Origin: a virus
Virus record (IMG/VR): IMGVR_UViG_3300021185_002639
Location: 1-43,605 of that record
DNA: 43,605 bases
Direction: 5' to 3' (one strand)
Part shown: piece by piece, positions 15,201 through 25,300 of the stretch
Numbering within the stretch: the stretch's first letter is position 1
How the letters are laid out: the number at the start of each line of letters is the position of its first letter
Position numbers and translations under genes: made by a program
The notes under the pieces: model-generated
The model's database searches: none
Told to the model about the DNA's origin: nothing
The model's input: the letters and a program-made list of their open reading frames with translations, nothing else

Positions 15201-18200
15201 AAACTTTAAGCGAAGCACTAATTAAGAACACTGCTATTACTATATACGGTACAGCGCTAGATTACCCTGCTCCGGATCTGTTTTACGGTGATACAACACC
15301 GGCATTGTGGACTATTAACACAGAATTCAAAAGAAATGATTTTGTATCATTTACAATTGATGCAGTTCTTAAAACTTTTAAAGCAATAAAAAATCATACA
15401 AGTGGCGAAGCATTCGATGTTGCAGAACAAGGTACTTATTGGAAAGAAGTAGTTAGTCCAGAAGACACAATAGATAATTGTATTAATCTTGTACTACATG
15501 CATTTAATGTACTACATAATCCTGCATTACACAATAGAGACTTAGATGTGTTCTTAATGAATGACGGTACTATCTTACGTAACATTACTGTGCAAAACCA
15601 TGGCGGATTTATGGCAATACTTGATCCTGATGGTCAAATACTTACACGTTCGCCGTATATTCAAACAGGATCTTGCTTTTCGCAATCTCTTAATAAACAA
15701 GCATTTAGAGGCGGATTATTTGTTGACGCATTTGGCGGTAATAGTGCATTAGAAGTTGTTGGCAAATCTGATGATAATGATTTTGAACTACAAGTGAGAA
15801 GTTTACCCGGACAAGGCCTATTTAATAAGCGCCCACAAACTCCATGTCCGTTTTATATTCAAGGCCGCCGATTCCAAGTTAATGCAGTTACAGCGTATGA
15901 CCCAGCAGCAGGTACAGCGACTCTAATACTTGATCGTAATTCAAATGATAGCACTGGGTTTACAGGTGTAACTAGTGCAATTGACGGAATAGACTTAGAT
16001 AGCGGAACTGACAGTACACCTATATCAATTACACTACAAACTGCTGGTAACAGAAGTATGTTAGGTAACGACTTTACGCAAATTAATGACTTAGGCTATG
16101 GTCTTGTATGTGTTAATGGCGGTATATCAGAAATGGTTAGTATGTTTACATACTACTGCTGGACATCATACTATGCTAAAAATGGTTCTGAAATTAGATC
16201 GTTAACAGGTTCAAGTTGTTATGGCGAATACGGGCTTGTGTCTGAAGGCGCTGATCCTAACGAAGTGCCAGATAGAATGTTCTTGTTTGAAGATTTAGTT
16301 GAACCAGCTAAAACTTTTAAAGCTGATGTTATATTATTAATGCAATCAAAAGTTGCAGTATCCGCTGGTGATGTTATTACACAGCCGCTATCAAATGCAT
16401 CTGCTACAGTAGTAGTAGGATCTAATTCAAAATACATATACTTAAAAGATCCAGTTAACGTATTCAATTCTACAGAAGCACTAGAAGTCAACGCAGTGCC
16501 TATGGGTGTAGCAATTGACGAAATTGAATCTGCTGGATTTTCTAATGCAAAAGAATCTCTTGCATTATATACGTATGACTTTCCTGCTATTCCGGGACTA
16601 AGATCAGAAATAGATGTATTCCATCCTGTACTGAACAGATATGATCGTTATCTTGTAACAAATGTTGAAAAACTTGCAACACATAAAGTTGGCGCATTTC
16701 CAAATGCAACAATAAACACTGCTCCGATAAGTGGCTCAGACGCTACATTTATTGTTAGTAAAACAACAACTGAATATAGTGTTGAATTAAATCTAGGCGG
16801 TTCTGGATATGCGCAAGGTAGTACCTTTACTATACTTGGTGACGAACTTGGCGGTACAGCAGGAAATCATGATGCTACTATAACAATTGACGAAGTTGAT
16901 GACGGTGAAAGCACTGGCCCTGGTATAATTACACAGTTAAGTGTAACAGGTAGTGTTTCTGTCGAAGACACTACACCGATTTATGATGGTACAATTTATA
17001 AACTAAACTTTTCAACTGGTGGGCAGACTGGTAATGAAGGAGCATTTAGTAAAGACGGATTAGCAGAAGGTGTTGACTGGGGGCAATATATTAACTATAG
17101 ACGTAATAGTACTTTTATTGTTGATGATATCTCGAGTGTAGATACACTAAACATTCGTCCTAGTACTGCTGTAATATTTGACGAAAATCCAGGATATGTT
17201 TATAGATCAATTAGCTTCCAAGAAAGTGATGCTGTTGGTAATAAACTATCAAATACACAAACTACAATCGGCATTGATACAGTATATGATTATATTAGAG
17301 TTATTATAGATCAGACAAAGGCACAAGAACCAATTGGTAGTGTGTTCGACCTAGGCGGTGTAGCATTAAGTAACGGTACTACAAAAGGACATACAGCAGG
17401 TGATACTACTCTTGCTGTTGAAGCGACAGCTGACGACAACGAAATTTATCGCTTAAACAACAACCTTAGAACACCAGCAGCGAATAGACCAGTTGGAACT
17501 AATGCTTCTACATATTCTGAAGCACCTATCTTTATAACACAAGGTAAAAAGTTTTACATCTATAACTATAGAACTATCCGTGAAAATGAAAGTGGTGCAG
17601 ACCAAGTTGTAACGAAAGATCTTTATACACTATCTGGAAACTTATATGCAATCGTTGACATTGAAGAAGTACTAGACGACAGCGGCAATGCAGTTAGTAA
17701 CAACCGTGAGTATAGCGGTTCTGGTATTCCAGGAACACTAGTTGTTCCATTAACAACTGTAACTCTTAGAGCTGGTTTAAAAGCTGGTGCAAAAGGTGAC
17801 GTTACAATTAATATTAGTACAACTAGAGCAACTAGTCATGATTTCTTAAATGTCGGAAGTGGCGGCTTTAATACAAGTAACTATCCGAATGTAATTTTTG
17901 GTGCTCCGAGAGTGCCGTTGCAAACTAAAGAAGTTGACGAACGTACAAAGGGTCGTGTATTTTATGTAAGTACTGATCAAAATGGTATTTTTAGAGTTGG
18001 GCGCTTCTTTAGTGTTGATCAAGGTACTGGCGCTGTTACATTTGAAGCAAGTATTGCTCTTTCAAATGTTGACGGTATTGGATTTAAGCGTGGTGTTGTT
18101 GTAAGTGAATTTAGTTCAGATACGTCAATGACAGACAATGCTACTGATGCAGTTCCAACTGAAAGTGCAGTACGTGGCTATGTTGATCGAAGACTAGGAT

Positions 18201-20959
18201 ATGATATTAATGGTATACTTGTTCCTAATCCATTAGGCCCGAGTGTGTTAGCTGCTAACGGCAGTATTCCTTTCTCAGATGATCAGAACGCTGCTAACAA
18301 CAGAATTACAAACTTAGGAACTCCGAGAGCAAGCACAGATGCAGCAAACAGATTTTATGTAGACGAAGCAGTTGGCGAAGTTGATACAATACGTGGACTA
18401 AAAAATACCACATTTACTGACGTAGTTGATTCTGCAGAGTTAGTTATATCAAGTGGTTATAAAATGATCGAAGTTGATGCAAATAACATTACTGGTACAT
18501 TTGCATTAGGCGATGTTTTTACTGGTAGCGAAACTGGCGGCGAAGGTACTATTATTGACATGTATAATAAAGTACGTGATTCAGCTGATGCAACACTAGA
18601 TAAAAATCATCTTGTAATTGTTTATACTCCGGCTGCTGGCCCAGAATTAAGTTCAACTGGCGCAGATCAAGATTTAATTAGTGTTCTTGGCGGTGCTAGT
18701 GCTATAGTTGTTGAAGGACCAAATGAAGAGTTTATGAATACTAAACATGCAGCTGATACTGATATTGCTGTTAGTGTTAATAGACAAACAACAATAATAG
18801 GCGGTGTGCCTACTGCACGTGAATTAGAAATGAATCTGCAATATGTTGTTGATTCGATTAAAAATGCAGATGTAAGTGCAAGTGCTGCTATATCACAAAG
18901 TAAATTAGCATTAAACAATGCCAGCCTAAGAACTGATGCAACTAGTATTAGTCAATCAGACTTAGGTGTTGCAGCATTCAAAGATACTGAATTTACAGCA
19001 ACAGACGGGTTTGTTGAATTACAAACTGCTACTGATGATTTAACTGGTGTAGCACTAGATAAAATTACACATATTGCAGAAGAACATCTCCTTGGTAGAG
19101 CAGATGGTCCAGTATATGATGCAGACGGTATTACAGTAATTGCACTTGCAGATCCTCTTGGTGCTGTTAGTGCTATTAGCTTTGTTGATGTAGCTGACAA
19201 GGGTGGTGCAATACTGCATACTGATTTTGCTGATAGTGATAATGGTGCTTTAATTAGAACAGGCGGCGAGCAGTATGACGTTACAGCAATCACGCAGTCA
19301 GGTTCAGAAAATAGTCTTGTAAAAACAACTAATACTGGCGGTATACAAGCACAGGAAATTATCGTTGGTCTTACTGACACATATGTTATTTTAAGTGTTG
19401 ATTCTAACAGTATTATATTTACAACACCAGCGCAAGGTAAAGTATTTACTGCGCAAGGTTCTACAGGTACTGTTAAAATTAATGTTGAAGGTACTGTTGA
19501 TCTCATTGGTGACGGAACGCCCGGCAATGACTTTACTGAAAGTACTATTAAAGATAACTCCGATTTTAGCGGTGAAAGATCAATAGCAGCAACGTGGACA
19601 TATACAAACTTTATTGAAGCAGCAAGTGAAAGAAACCCTGCATCAGCTGGTATTGCATTAGGTGCAGGAACAGGTTATGCACTAGCAAACGAAGTTGCTA
19701 TTGTAGCAGGTAACGCTGATGCATCAAGTTCAGTTGCACCATTAATTGTTAGTTCTTCAGCAATATATCCAGATGTTGATGCTGATACAGATGAGACAGG
19801 TTACAATATTGGTAAGGCTGCATCTAGATATAATAAAATATATGCTAGAGAGTTTGTTGGTACTATTACAGGTGACACACAAGGAGATGTAACTGGCGGT
19901 GTAACTGGGGATTTATTTGCTGACCCAGATGTGGCAGATAATAAAACAAAGATTCTTGAAAATGGTACAACTACTGATACAACAGGTGTTGTTACTGATA
20001 GCTGGTTCTTAGGCGGCCTAAAAGCAGCCGACGGTACTGACATTCTTGATAATGGCACTAACGGAACAGATGCTGTGTTAACCGGAACAGTAAGTGATAT
20101 TAGTAATCATGATACAAATGCACTTACAGAAGGCGATGCTAATTTTTATTATACTGAAACAAGATTTAAAAATTCATTAAACGGTGTGACATTATCAGCA
20201 GCAGGCGGTAGTGCTCCGGCTGTAACATATGACGAAGCTTTAAATACACTAACTGTTACATTTTCCGATGACGGTGTTACAAAGAGTTTATCAGGAACTG
20301 GCGAGTCGACAAGTACACAGACAGGTGCATTAATTGTATCTGGTGGTGCTGGTATTGCTAAAAACTTAAACGTTGGTGGTAGTTTAGAAATTGGTGCTGA
20401 TAGCGCCGAAGTACTTAAAGTTGATAAGACATCAGGTACAATGGAAGGCATGGCTATTAAACCAATTGCATTACCTACTGGAGGCTCAGCAGATAATCTT
20501 TATAATATTGGTGAATTAAATAACAAATATAATACTGTTTATGCTACTACATTCCACGGTACTGCGCTTGAGGCATACTACGCTGACTTGGCTGAAAATT
20601 ATGAAGCTGACGCAGAATACGAGCCGGGTACGGTTGTTGTATTTGGCGGTGACAAGGAAGTTACAGTAACTAACAGATTTAACGATCACAGAATAGCAGG
20701 TGTTGTATCAACTAACCCTGCATACTTAATGAACTCACATATGGATGTTGATACAACATGTGCAGTTGCAATGACAGGGCGTGTTCCGTGTAAAGTATTA
20801 GGCCTAGTTGAAAAAGGCGATATACTAGTAGCAAGTGCAAAACCTGGATACGCTATAGTTAATAACGATGCAGCAGCAGGTAGAATTATTGGTAAGGCTT
20901 TGGAAAACAAAGAAACTAGCGGTAATGGTATCATTGAAGTTGTGGTAGGTAAGCACTAA
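12296..20959 (+). CDS. Giant modular tail-fibre/baseplate-type protein (2887 aa)
   Basis: The ATG at 12296 follows TGGAG. The N-terminus (DIGVEGNDGTGDSIRESF, then NKVNENFTELY) matches the N-terminal motif of T4 baseplate protein gp10 (NIG...DDGTGDYLRKG..KINENFDELY). Modules then follow: helical RCERDVGIIIDSIGLDIQRG (about 470-510); beta-helix-like IRVPQNVSIVGDEFRRCLI (about 695); a second helical unit at about 915-950; two copies of a LGTP....A.NR.YVD motif (about 330 and 2000); and fibre modules ANFYYTETRF and STQTGALIVSGGAGIAKNL near 2600-2680. The C-terminal 125 residues (YADLAENYEADAEYEPGTVV, then RIAGVVSTNPAYLMN) resemble the Peptidase_G2-type intramolecular chaperone ends of phage fibres, so self-cleavage is possible. 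It occupies 8.7 kb without a break. Confidence 0.88.
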   Translation: MAKKDIDIGVEGNDGTGDSIRESFNKVNENFTELYAVFGLEGSISFTDLTDTPETYLSNVGKLPVVNQNSNGIEFREFASNNALDGSADTIEIDYTVEGKIIFKQIVTQVVLDSSPNLGGPLNASSLPIANVDISTNAVSTYNSIFGTDITLEDLVIDKGFADSNYQQRLTVGGAIRLTDEPTVVNQYSLVVDELTTLAGDDGGNLTINAHGLGLDFNGSGWEINTSGTLPTAEDVSGNSINIQQGSVFYSRIRDADTISLHTTKQAAILGEDKVYLAGGTGTITLTDKDYDSSLAGNWLATEPLPRKSVVRKQGDTMEGILTLADHPGSIAGLGTPEGNDDLQAVTKLYVDKLSPESQINIFVSNAGSDRHPNTPVGSEGKSPAYAYASINAACRKAEEILIASPFEPGPYKQTITYGNGLGESTILNEGIVDPIVDRGNATALLIENRKFVQKEVIAFVNTTYPNFEYDIDRCERDVGIIIDSIGLDIQRGNSANYLSRWAAISYYGTVSGQRALGEQKSQTIAAMEYARDLIVGYIITNTAPASTYQTRFVQTINVALTPDAQASAAVANKFVTILDILNNGVFEADPIADGEKFYKINISNGNLNSVDQAVNSNVDIIPGKVIVGKESGAIGRIINYVTAEESGEIYDHALVDLLEAVEFKFGETLEYANIIKETQVTVKVESGTYYEDFPIRVPQNVSIVGDEFRRCLIRPKNRVSQSPNNDIFFYRDNVFDGLVLGNSSIENLKPTIVNGEASGLRGTAAGSYTVESNNYTTSKLGKDAIFNVTVASDGSVTVAIVNAGKDFTPGELVTIPDSAIGGSSASEIIIEIDSVPNGIEYLNPQTNTVDGHFGRHYLHKPELARNIGGGFQNTGDFLKQSKVLIDNKNFIIEQAEYFMLNQYPSSENNYVRSSFITHIGELVDALVADLQLGGLEFSLEAQGNWGYYKDVYGTSLNTEIQAAIGYLKTLSEALIKNTAITIYGTALDYPAPDLFYGDTTPALWTINTEFKRNDFVSFTIDAVLKTFKAIKNHTSGEAFDVAEQGTYWKEVVSPEDTIDNCINLVLHAFNVLHNPALHNRDLDVFLMNDGTILRNITVQNHGGFMAILDPDGQILTRSPYIQTGSCFSQSLNKQAFRGGLFVDAFGGNSALEVVGKSDDNDFELQVRSLPGQGLFNKRPQTPCPFYIQGRRFQVNAVTAYDPAAGTATLILDRNSNDSTGFTGVTSAIDGIDLDSGTDSTPISITLQTAGNRSMLGNDFTQINDLGYGLVCVNGGISEMVSMFTYYCWTSYYAKNGSEIRSLTGSSCYGEYGLVSEGADPNEVPDRMFLFEDLVEPAKTFKADVILLMQSKVAVSAGDVITQPLSNASATVVVGSNSKYIYLKDPVNVFNSTEALEVNAVPMGVAIDEIESAGFSNAKESLALYTYDFPAIPGLRSEIDVFHPVLNRYDRYLVTNVEKLATHKVGAFPNATINTAPISGSDATFIVSKTTTEYSVELNLGGSGYAQGSTFTILGDELGGTAGNHDATITIDEVDDGESTGPGIITQLSVTGSVSVEDTTPIYDGTIYKLNFSTGGQTGNEGAFSKDGLAEGVDWGQYINYRRNSTFIVDDISSVDTLNIRPSTAVIFDENPGYVYRSISFQESDAVGNKLSNTQTTIGIDTVYDYIRVIIDQTKAQEPIGSVFDLGGVALSNGTTKGHTAGDTTLAVEATADDNEIYRLNNNLRTPAANRPVGTNASTYSEAPIFITQGKKFYIYNYRTIRENESGADQVVTKDLYTLSGNLYAIVDIEEVLDDSGNAVSNNREYSGSGIPGTLVVPLTTVTLRAGLKAGAKGDVTINISTTRATSHDFLNVGSGGFNTSNYPNVIFGAPRVPLQTKEVDERTKGRVFYVSTDQNGIFRVGRFFSVDQGTGAVTFEASIALSNVDGIGFKRGVVVSEFSSDTSMTDNATDAVPTESAVRGYVDRRLGYDINGILVPNPLGPSVLAANGSIPFSDDQNAANNRITNLGTPRASTDAANRFYVDEAVGEVDTIRGLKNTTFTDVVDSAELVISSGYKMIEVDANNITGTFALGDVFTGSETGGEGTIIDMYNKVRDSADATLDKNHLVIVYTPAAGPELSSTGADQDLISVLGGASAIVVEGPNEEFMNTKHAADTDIAVSVNRQTTIIGGVPTARELEMNLQYVVDSIKNADVSASAAISQSKLALNNASLRTDATSISQSDLGVAAFKDTEFTATDGFVELQTATDDLTGVALDKITHIAEEHLLGRADGPVYDADGITVIALADPLGAVSAISFVDVADKGGAILHTDFADSDNGALIRTGGEQYDVTAITQSGSENSLVKTTNTGGIQAQEIIVGLTDTYVILSVDSNSIIFTTPAQGKVFTAQGSTGTVKINVEGTVDLIGDGTPGNDFTESTIKDNSDFSGERSIAATWTYTNFIEAASERNPASAGIALGAGTGYALANEVAIVAGNADASSSVAPLIVSSSAIYPDVDADTDETGYNIGKAASRYNKIYAREFVGTITGDTQGDVTGGVTGDLFADPDVADNKTKILENGTTTDTTGVVTDSWFLGGLKAADGTDILDNGTNGTDAVLTGTVSDISNHDTNALTEGDANFYYTETRFKNSLNGVTLSAAGGSAPAVTYDEALNTLTVTFSDDGVTKSLSGTGESTSTQTGALIVSGGAGIAKNLNVGGSLEIGADSAEVLKVDKTSGTMEGMAIKPIALPTGGSADNLYNIGELNNKYNTVYATTFHGTALEAYYADLAENYEADAEYEPGTVVVFGGDKEVTVTNRFNDHRIAGVVSTNPAYLMNSHMDVDTTCAVAMTGRVPCKVLGLVEKGDILVASAKPGYAIVNNDAAAGRIIGKALENKETSGNGIIEVVVGKH

Positions 20960-20969
20960 GGAGGGCAAA

Positions 20970-21014
20970 GTGGAGATAAATACAATACAAGATAGGAATA
21001 TAGATCATGGCTAA
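20970..21014 (+). CDS. Possible 14-codon leader ORF with very strong ribosome binding site
   Basis: AAGGAGGG (20958-20965) is a near-perfect Shine-Dalgarno placed 5 bases before a GTG at 20970. The frame encodes MEINTIQDRNIDHG and stops at 21012-21014, overlapping the start of the next gene (ATG at 21007) in another frame. It could be a leader peptide that couples translation, or an incidental sequence. A late box lies inside it. Confidence 0.3.
   Translation: MEINTIQDRNIDHG
20976..20982 (+). promoter_or_regulatory. Late-promoter box ATAAATA
   Basis: ATAAATA ends 24 bases before the ATG at 21007 and follows the giant fibre gene's stop. It would give the 21007-22365 genes and what follows a late promoter of their own. 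Confidence 0.6.
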
Positions 21015-21540
21015 TAGATTTCCGCTTATTTTAGATACAAGCGATAATAATCAACTTAAAGAAATCCCTGCAGGGGACAGCTTAAACTTAGCTGACGTAT
21101 CTGTTACTAACGCACACGATATTACGAGTTTAGGAGTTATAGCAGCACCAGAAATGAAAATTTCAGGTGTCGAAGTTACTCCAACTAACTACCTTAAGAA
21201 AAGCGGAGATATAGCTACGTATGGCGGGCAGCAGTTTAAGTTTTTAAGAGTAGCAGCAAACGGAACTAGCATAGAGTTTGTCGGTATTAACGAAGCAGGG
21301 TTGTTTAACGGTGAATACACTGGAGACTTATTTCCAGATAACGACGATAATCATAGAGTAGGTATTCCAGAGAAACGTTTTGCCGAAGTTAACGCTGTTA
21401 ACCTAAAGGGTGATCTTAAAGATGCTAATGATAATATGATGTTTGATTACGACAATGGCGTATTTTACATTATAGAAAACGGCAAGCGTAGAAAAATGGT
21501 ATCAGAAACACGTTCAATACTATTCAGCATACTTTTTTAA
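21007..21540 (+). CDS. Tail structural protein (177 aa)
   Basis: The ATG at 21007 follows AGGAA. The N-terminus MANRFPLILDTSDNNQLKEI and onward PAGDSLNL is a recurring opening of tail or baseplate-type structural proteins in marine T4-like phages. Residues 60-110 carry LKKSGDIATYGGQQFKF and TSIEFVG, a linker that resembles fibre modules. Near residue 115 GDLFPDNDDNHRVGIPEKRF is a typical fibre unit (LFPD....VGI...RF..V.A). The C-terminus is basic (ENGKRRKMVSETRS). No catalytic motif. It belongs to the run of structural genes and sits 9 bases before the next. Confidence 0.8.
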   Translation: MANRFPLILDTSDNNQLKEIPAGDSLNLADVSVTNAHDITSLGVIAAPEMKISGVEVTPTNYLKKSGDIATYGGQQFKFLRVAANGTSIEFVGINEAGLFNGEYTGDLFPDNDDNHRVGIPEKRFAEVNAVNLKGDLKDANDNMMFDYDNGVFYIIENGKRRKMVSETRSILFSILF

Positions 21541-21549
21541 GGAATAATA

Positions 21550-22365
21550 ATGAGTCTTTTAGAAATTAACATAGGTGGATTTGCAAACGACGGTACAGGC
21601 GACGATTTAAGAGAAGCATTTAATAAAGTCAATCTTAACTTTCAAGAACTTGACCTAAGAGATGACGAAAGCACAACTGCACGTAATATCGGAAGTAACG
21701 GTGAAGGAATCTTTGCAAAAAAGTCTAACTATGAACTAGAATTTAAAAATATAGTAGGTGGCGCAAATATACTACTAACATCAACTGATGAAAAGATTAC
21801 AATTGCTGCCGAAAGCGCAATTAAAAGTTTGCTAGTAATAACTGAAAGCGGAAGTCATAAACTAACTGAAGTCGCAGCACTAACAATACAAGGCGGCACA
21901 GGTATTACTACATCAATGGCCGGTAATGCGGTAACTGTTACTAGTACGTTTTCGGCAATTGAGCAAGATCCAGCTCCGAGATTAGGAACTTATTTAGATG
22001 CGCAAGGATACAATATTGCAACTGTTGGAACTATTGATGCTACGTTATTTGAAGGCACTCTCAAAGGAAACATACAGGCCCAAGACGGCACAGTGCTAAT
22101 ACATCACGAATCAAAAGTAATTAATACATCTATCAATTCTATCTTAGATGTTGACACTACTTCAACACCGCCCGAAGTAGGCGATGGTCTTATATGGAAT
22201 GGTACATCGTGGGTGCCAGGTGCTGTAGATCCAGATACAACTGTCGACTTTGGTGCAATTAAAGTTACATCACTTGATGCATTATTAGCTAGTTTTACAG
22301 ATGTTGATTTAGGCACAATTACAGCAGAGGGTCCAGTGGATTTAGATCTTGGCTCGATTATATAA
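21550..22365 (+). CDS. Tail structural protein with gp10-type N-terminus (271 aa)
   Basis: The ATG at 21550 follows AAGGA. The N-terminus (EINIGGFANDGTGDDLREAF, then NKVNLNFQEL) is the same motif as in the giant fibre and in T4 gp10, so both may dock to a similar baseplate site. The middle has beta segments (IAAESAIKSLLVITESGSHK) and a QDPAPRLGTYLDAQGYNIAT unit, followed by FEGTLKGNIQAQDGTVLIHH, a module related to the LENGTDG units of the larger fibres. Near the C-terminus GLIWNGTSWVPGAVDPDTTV matches common fibre linkers. No enzyme motif is visible. Confidence 0.8.
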   Translation: MSLLEINIGGFANDGTGDDLREAFNKVNLNFQELDLRDDESTTARNIGSNGEGIFAKKSNYELEFKNIVGGANILLTSTDEKITIAAESAIKSLLVITESGSHKLTEVAALTIQGGTGITTSMAGNAVTVTSTFSAIEQDPAPRLGTYLDAQGYNIATVGTIDATLFEGTLKGNIQAQDGTVLIHHESKVINTSINSILDVDTTSTPPEVGDGLIWNGTSWVPGAVDPDTTVDFGAIKVTSLDALLASFTDVDLGTITAEGPVDLDLGSII

Positions 22366-22380
22366 AAGGAATTGTCTAGT

Positions 22381-25300
22381 ATGTCAGTATCTCTATGGAA
22401 CATAGGTAATGGACAAGAATTAAAGAAACTTGTTGAAGGAACTACAGTTAATGTTATATTACCAGTTGCTTCTTCATATGAAATTGATACTGAAGTAATA
22501 AGTGGTAATCTTCCTGAAGGGTTGACACTTACTAATAATGTAATCTCAGGTACTGTAGCTGAAGTAGCAATAGATACAGTATATAGATTTGTAATTCGTG
22601 CATATTGGAGAGGTCACTTTGATGACAGGACTCTTAATTTAGTAGTACGGGGACCTGATGTTCCGGAGTGGGGAGTTGACCAAGGATTACTGCCAGTTGG
22701 TCCTAACGAAACATACTTTATTTTAGACAACGAAATTATTGATTTTCAATTAATCGCAACTGATCCTGATACAGTTGCCGGCGATGTATTAGAATATTAT
22801 ATTGCTGACGGAGATGGAGTGTTACCTCCAGGTGTATCACTATCTAAAGATGGCCGACTAACTGGTACAACGGAACCTTTATTAAGTTTAGATAAAAGAT
22901 TTCAAAACGGCGGGTTTGATGCATTTCCGTTTGGTGATGCACCGAGTGACTTCGGTGCTCGTCCTAGTAATGGTTTTAGTAGTTTCTTATTTGACACACA
23001 GCCGTTTGATTTCTTCACTCAAGATAACATTCCTAAAAAGTTAAACCGATACTATCCGTTTGCGGTTACTGTAAGTGACGGAATAAATGTAGCACGTAGA
23101 AGTTTTAAAATTTATGTTGTAGGAGACGATTTCCTTACAGCTGACAACATATTAATGGAAGCTAGTACCGGTGTATTTAGAGCAGACAATACAAATGTAA
23201 GAACACCGATATGGATCACTCCTAGAGATTTAGGATTTAGAAGAGCTAATAACTATACAACAATATACCTAGATGTAATTGACACTGATACAGTGCGCGG
23301 CGTAGTAACATATACTTTAGAAAATCTTAACGATGACGGATCAGTTAGTACACTTCCGCCAGGACTAACACTTAGTTCGTTTAATGGCGAAGTATCAGGA
23401 ACACTGCCTTATCAACCCGCAGTTACAAGGGAATATAAATTTACAGTTAATGCTTCTCGATATGCCGGCGGCACTTCGATACTTACATTAACACTTTATG
23501 TAAGAGAAGACACAATGCTAGGCTCAACTAAAATTAAAGTTGACAAAACAGTAGGCGACACACCAATAACAGATTTAATTGGTAGAAATATTTTTGTTAA
23601 TACAAGTCTATACAAAGTTATCGGTATTAATACATCGGATCAAAACTTTGACGAAATTATACTCGATAGTCCAATTGGTGTACAAGAAAGTTTAGTAACA
23701 TTAAATCAAGCAGCAAGCGGACAGGCATATGTTGATGTTAAACCTATAAGCCAACGTCTAAAAGACTTTTATGTGAATAAAACATTAACGCTTAACAATA
23801 CTTCACTAAACATTATAGACTTTAGATCATTTATCACATACGAAATCGATAGTGAACAGTTACCAGCAGCTACTCCAAATGACCTTGTTACTGCAATACT
23901 TGTTGACTATCCAAACGCTGTACCAAGCGTGAAAGTAACATCTAATAATACATGGGAACTTACACTTCGTGATACTAACTATACAAGAATTAAAAGTGAT
24001 ATTGAAAATATTATACAAGCTACTGTACCGTATGATTCAGCAGCTCCAACCGTTACTTTAAAATATGACAGATTTGATAGAATTACATTTGATAACAACT
24101 TAACTGGCATTTTAAATTCAGATACTAATATTGGATTGTCGTTAGTAAAAGGCGATTCTATTTCTAGTACATTTAATTCATCGACTACAAATAGTGTAAC
24201 AGAGCCACGTAAGAGTAAAACGTTTGTAGTTAAAATATTAGGCGAAATAGATTCGTCTATAAACTGGATTACTCAGCCTAACTTAGGAACTATTAAGACA
24301 GATTTGCCATCATTAATTACAGTCGAAGCTGAAACTACTGTTCCAAATATAAGAATGATATATAGGTTAACCGACGGCGCTGTTCCAGACGGTACTGCCC
24401 TAAGTTATAGAGGCGATTTGATTGGTACGCCAACTACAGCCGGTACATATAACTTTACAGTAGAGGCTAGAGACCGTTTCAACGTTGTTGCAATTACACA
24501 AGAATTTACTCTTATTGTTGAAGAGAAAGATTCTATAGAGTATACTGACATTGTTTCTAGGCCAATGTTACCGTTAGAAAAACGTAAAGAATATTCTGCA
24601 TTTATTCGAGATCCTGATATATTTCCTCAAGAGTTAGTATATAGAGCAAACGATCCAAATTTTGGATTAAGAAGTAATATTGAAGTTTTGATTTACGCAG
24701 GTATTGAACAAAAAGCTATAGATTTATTTGTATCAGCGGCTGCTAAAAATCATAAAAGAAAAAAGTACAAACTAGGGCAGCCAACCAAGGCAATAGCTAA
24801 ACAAATCGGAACTAACGATGCTGTATATGAAGTAATATACGTACCTGTAATCGATCCGGCTGAATCTGAAAGTGGTAAAACTAAGAAAATCTTTAACATT
24901 AAAACAAAAAACAAACTTACAGTAGACAGCGTACAATATGCAGCTATGGACGACAATACAAGACTTGGTCAGGGCCTCAGTGCTTTACCAGTATACGGTA
25001 GAGAAGTTGTAAAGTTTGTATTTGAAAAAATAAACGATTCTATAGTAATACAGACTCGTGATAGTAATATACGTGTTAGCACTGACAATAGCGACTTTGA
25101 AGTCGAAGTTAGAGCAGGCGGCGATTTAACTGTTAAATTAGAAAAAACTGAATCAGATCCTATCCGACTACGTCCTAAGGCTAATACAATAAAAGCAGAT
25201 AGTGATGCTGTAAAAATTAGCCAAAATACCGATAGTGTAAAATATATTTCAAGTATTGAACACATGAGAGATAACATAAAGTCTATTGGGCAAACATCAT

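Noticed and set aside
18952-19527. 191-codon minus-strand frame inside the giant fibre gene
   Set aside because: Antisense shadow of a continuous 2887-codon gene; composition (V, S, P, T, L) is the usual artefact and no start signal is present.
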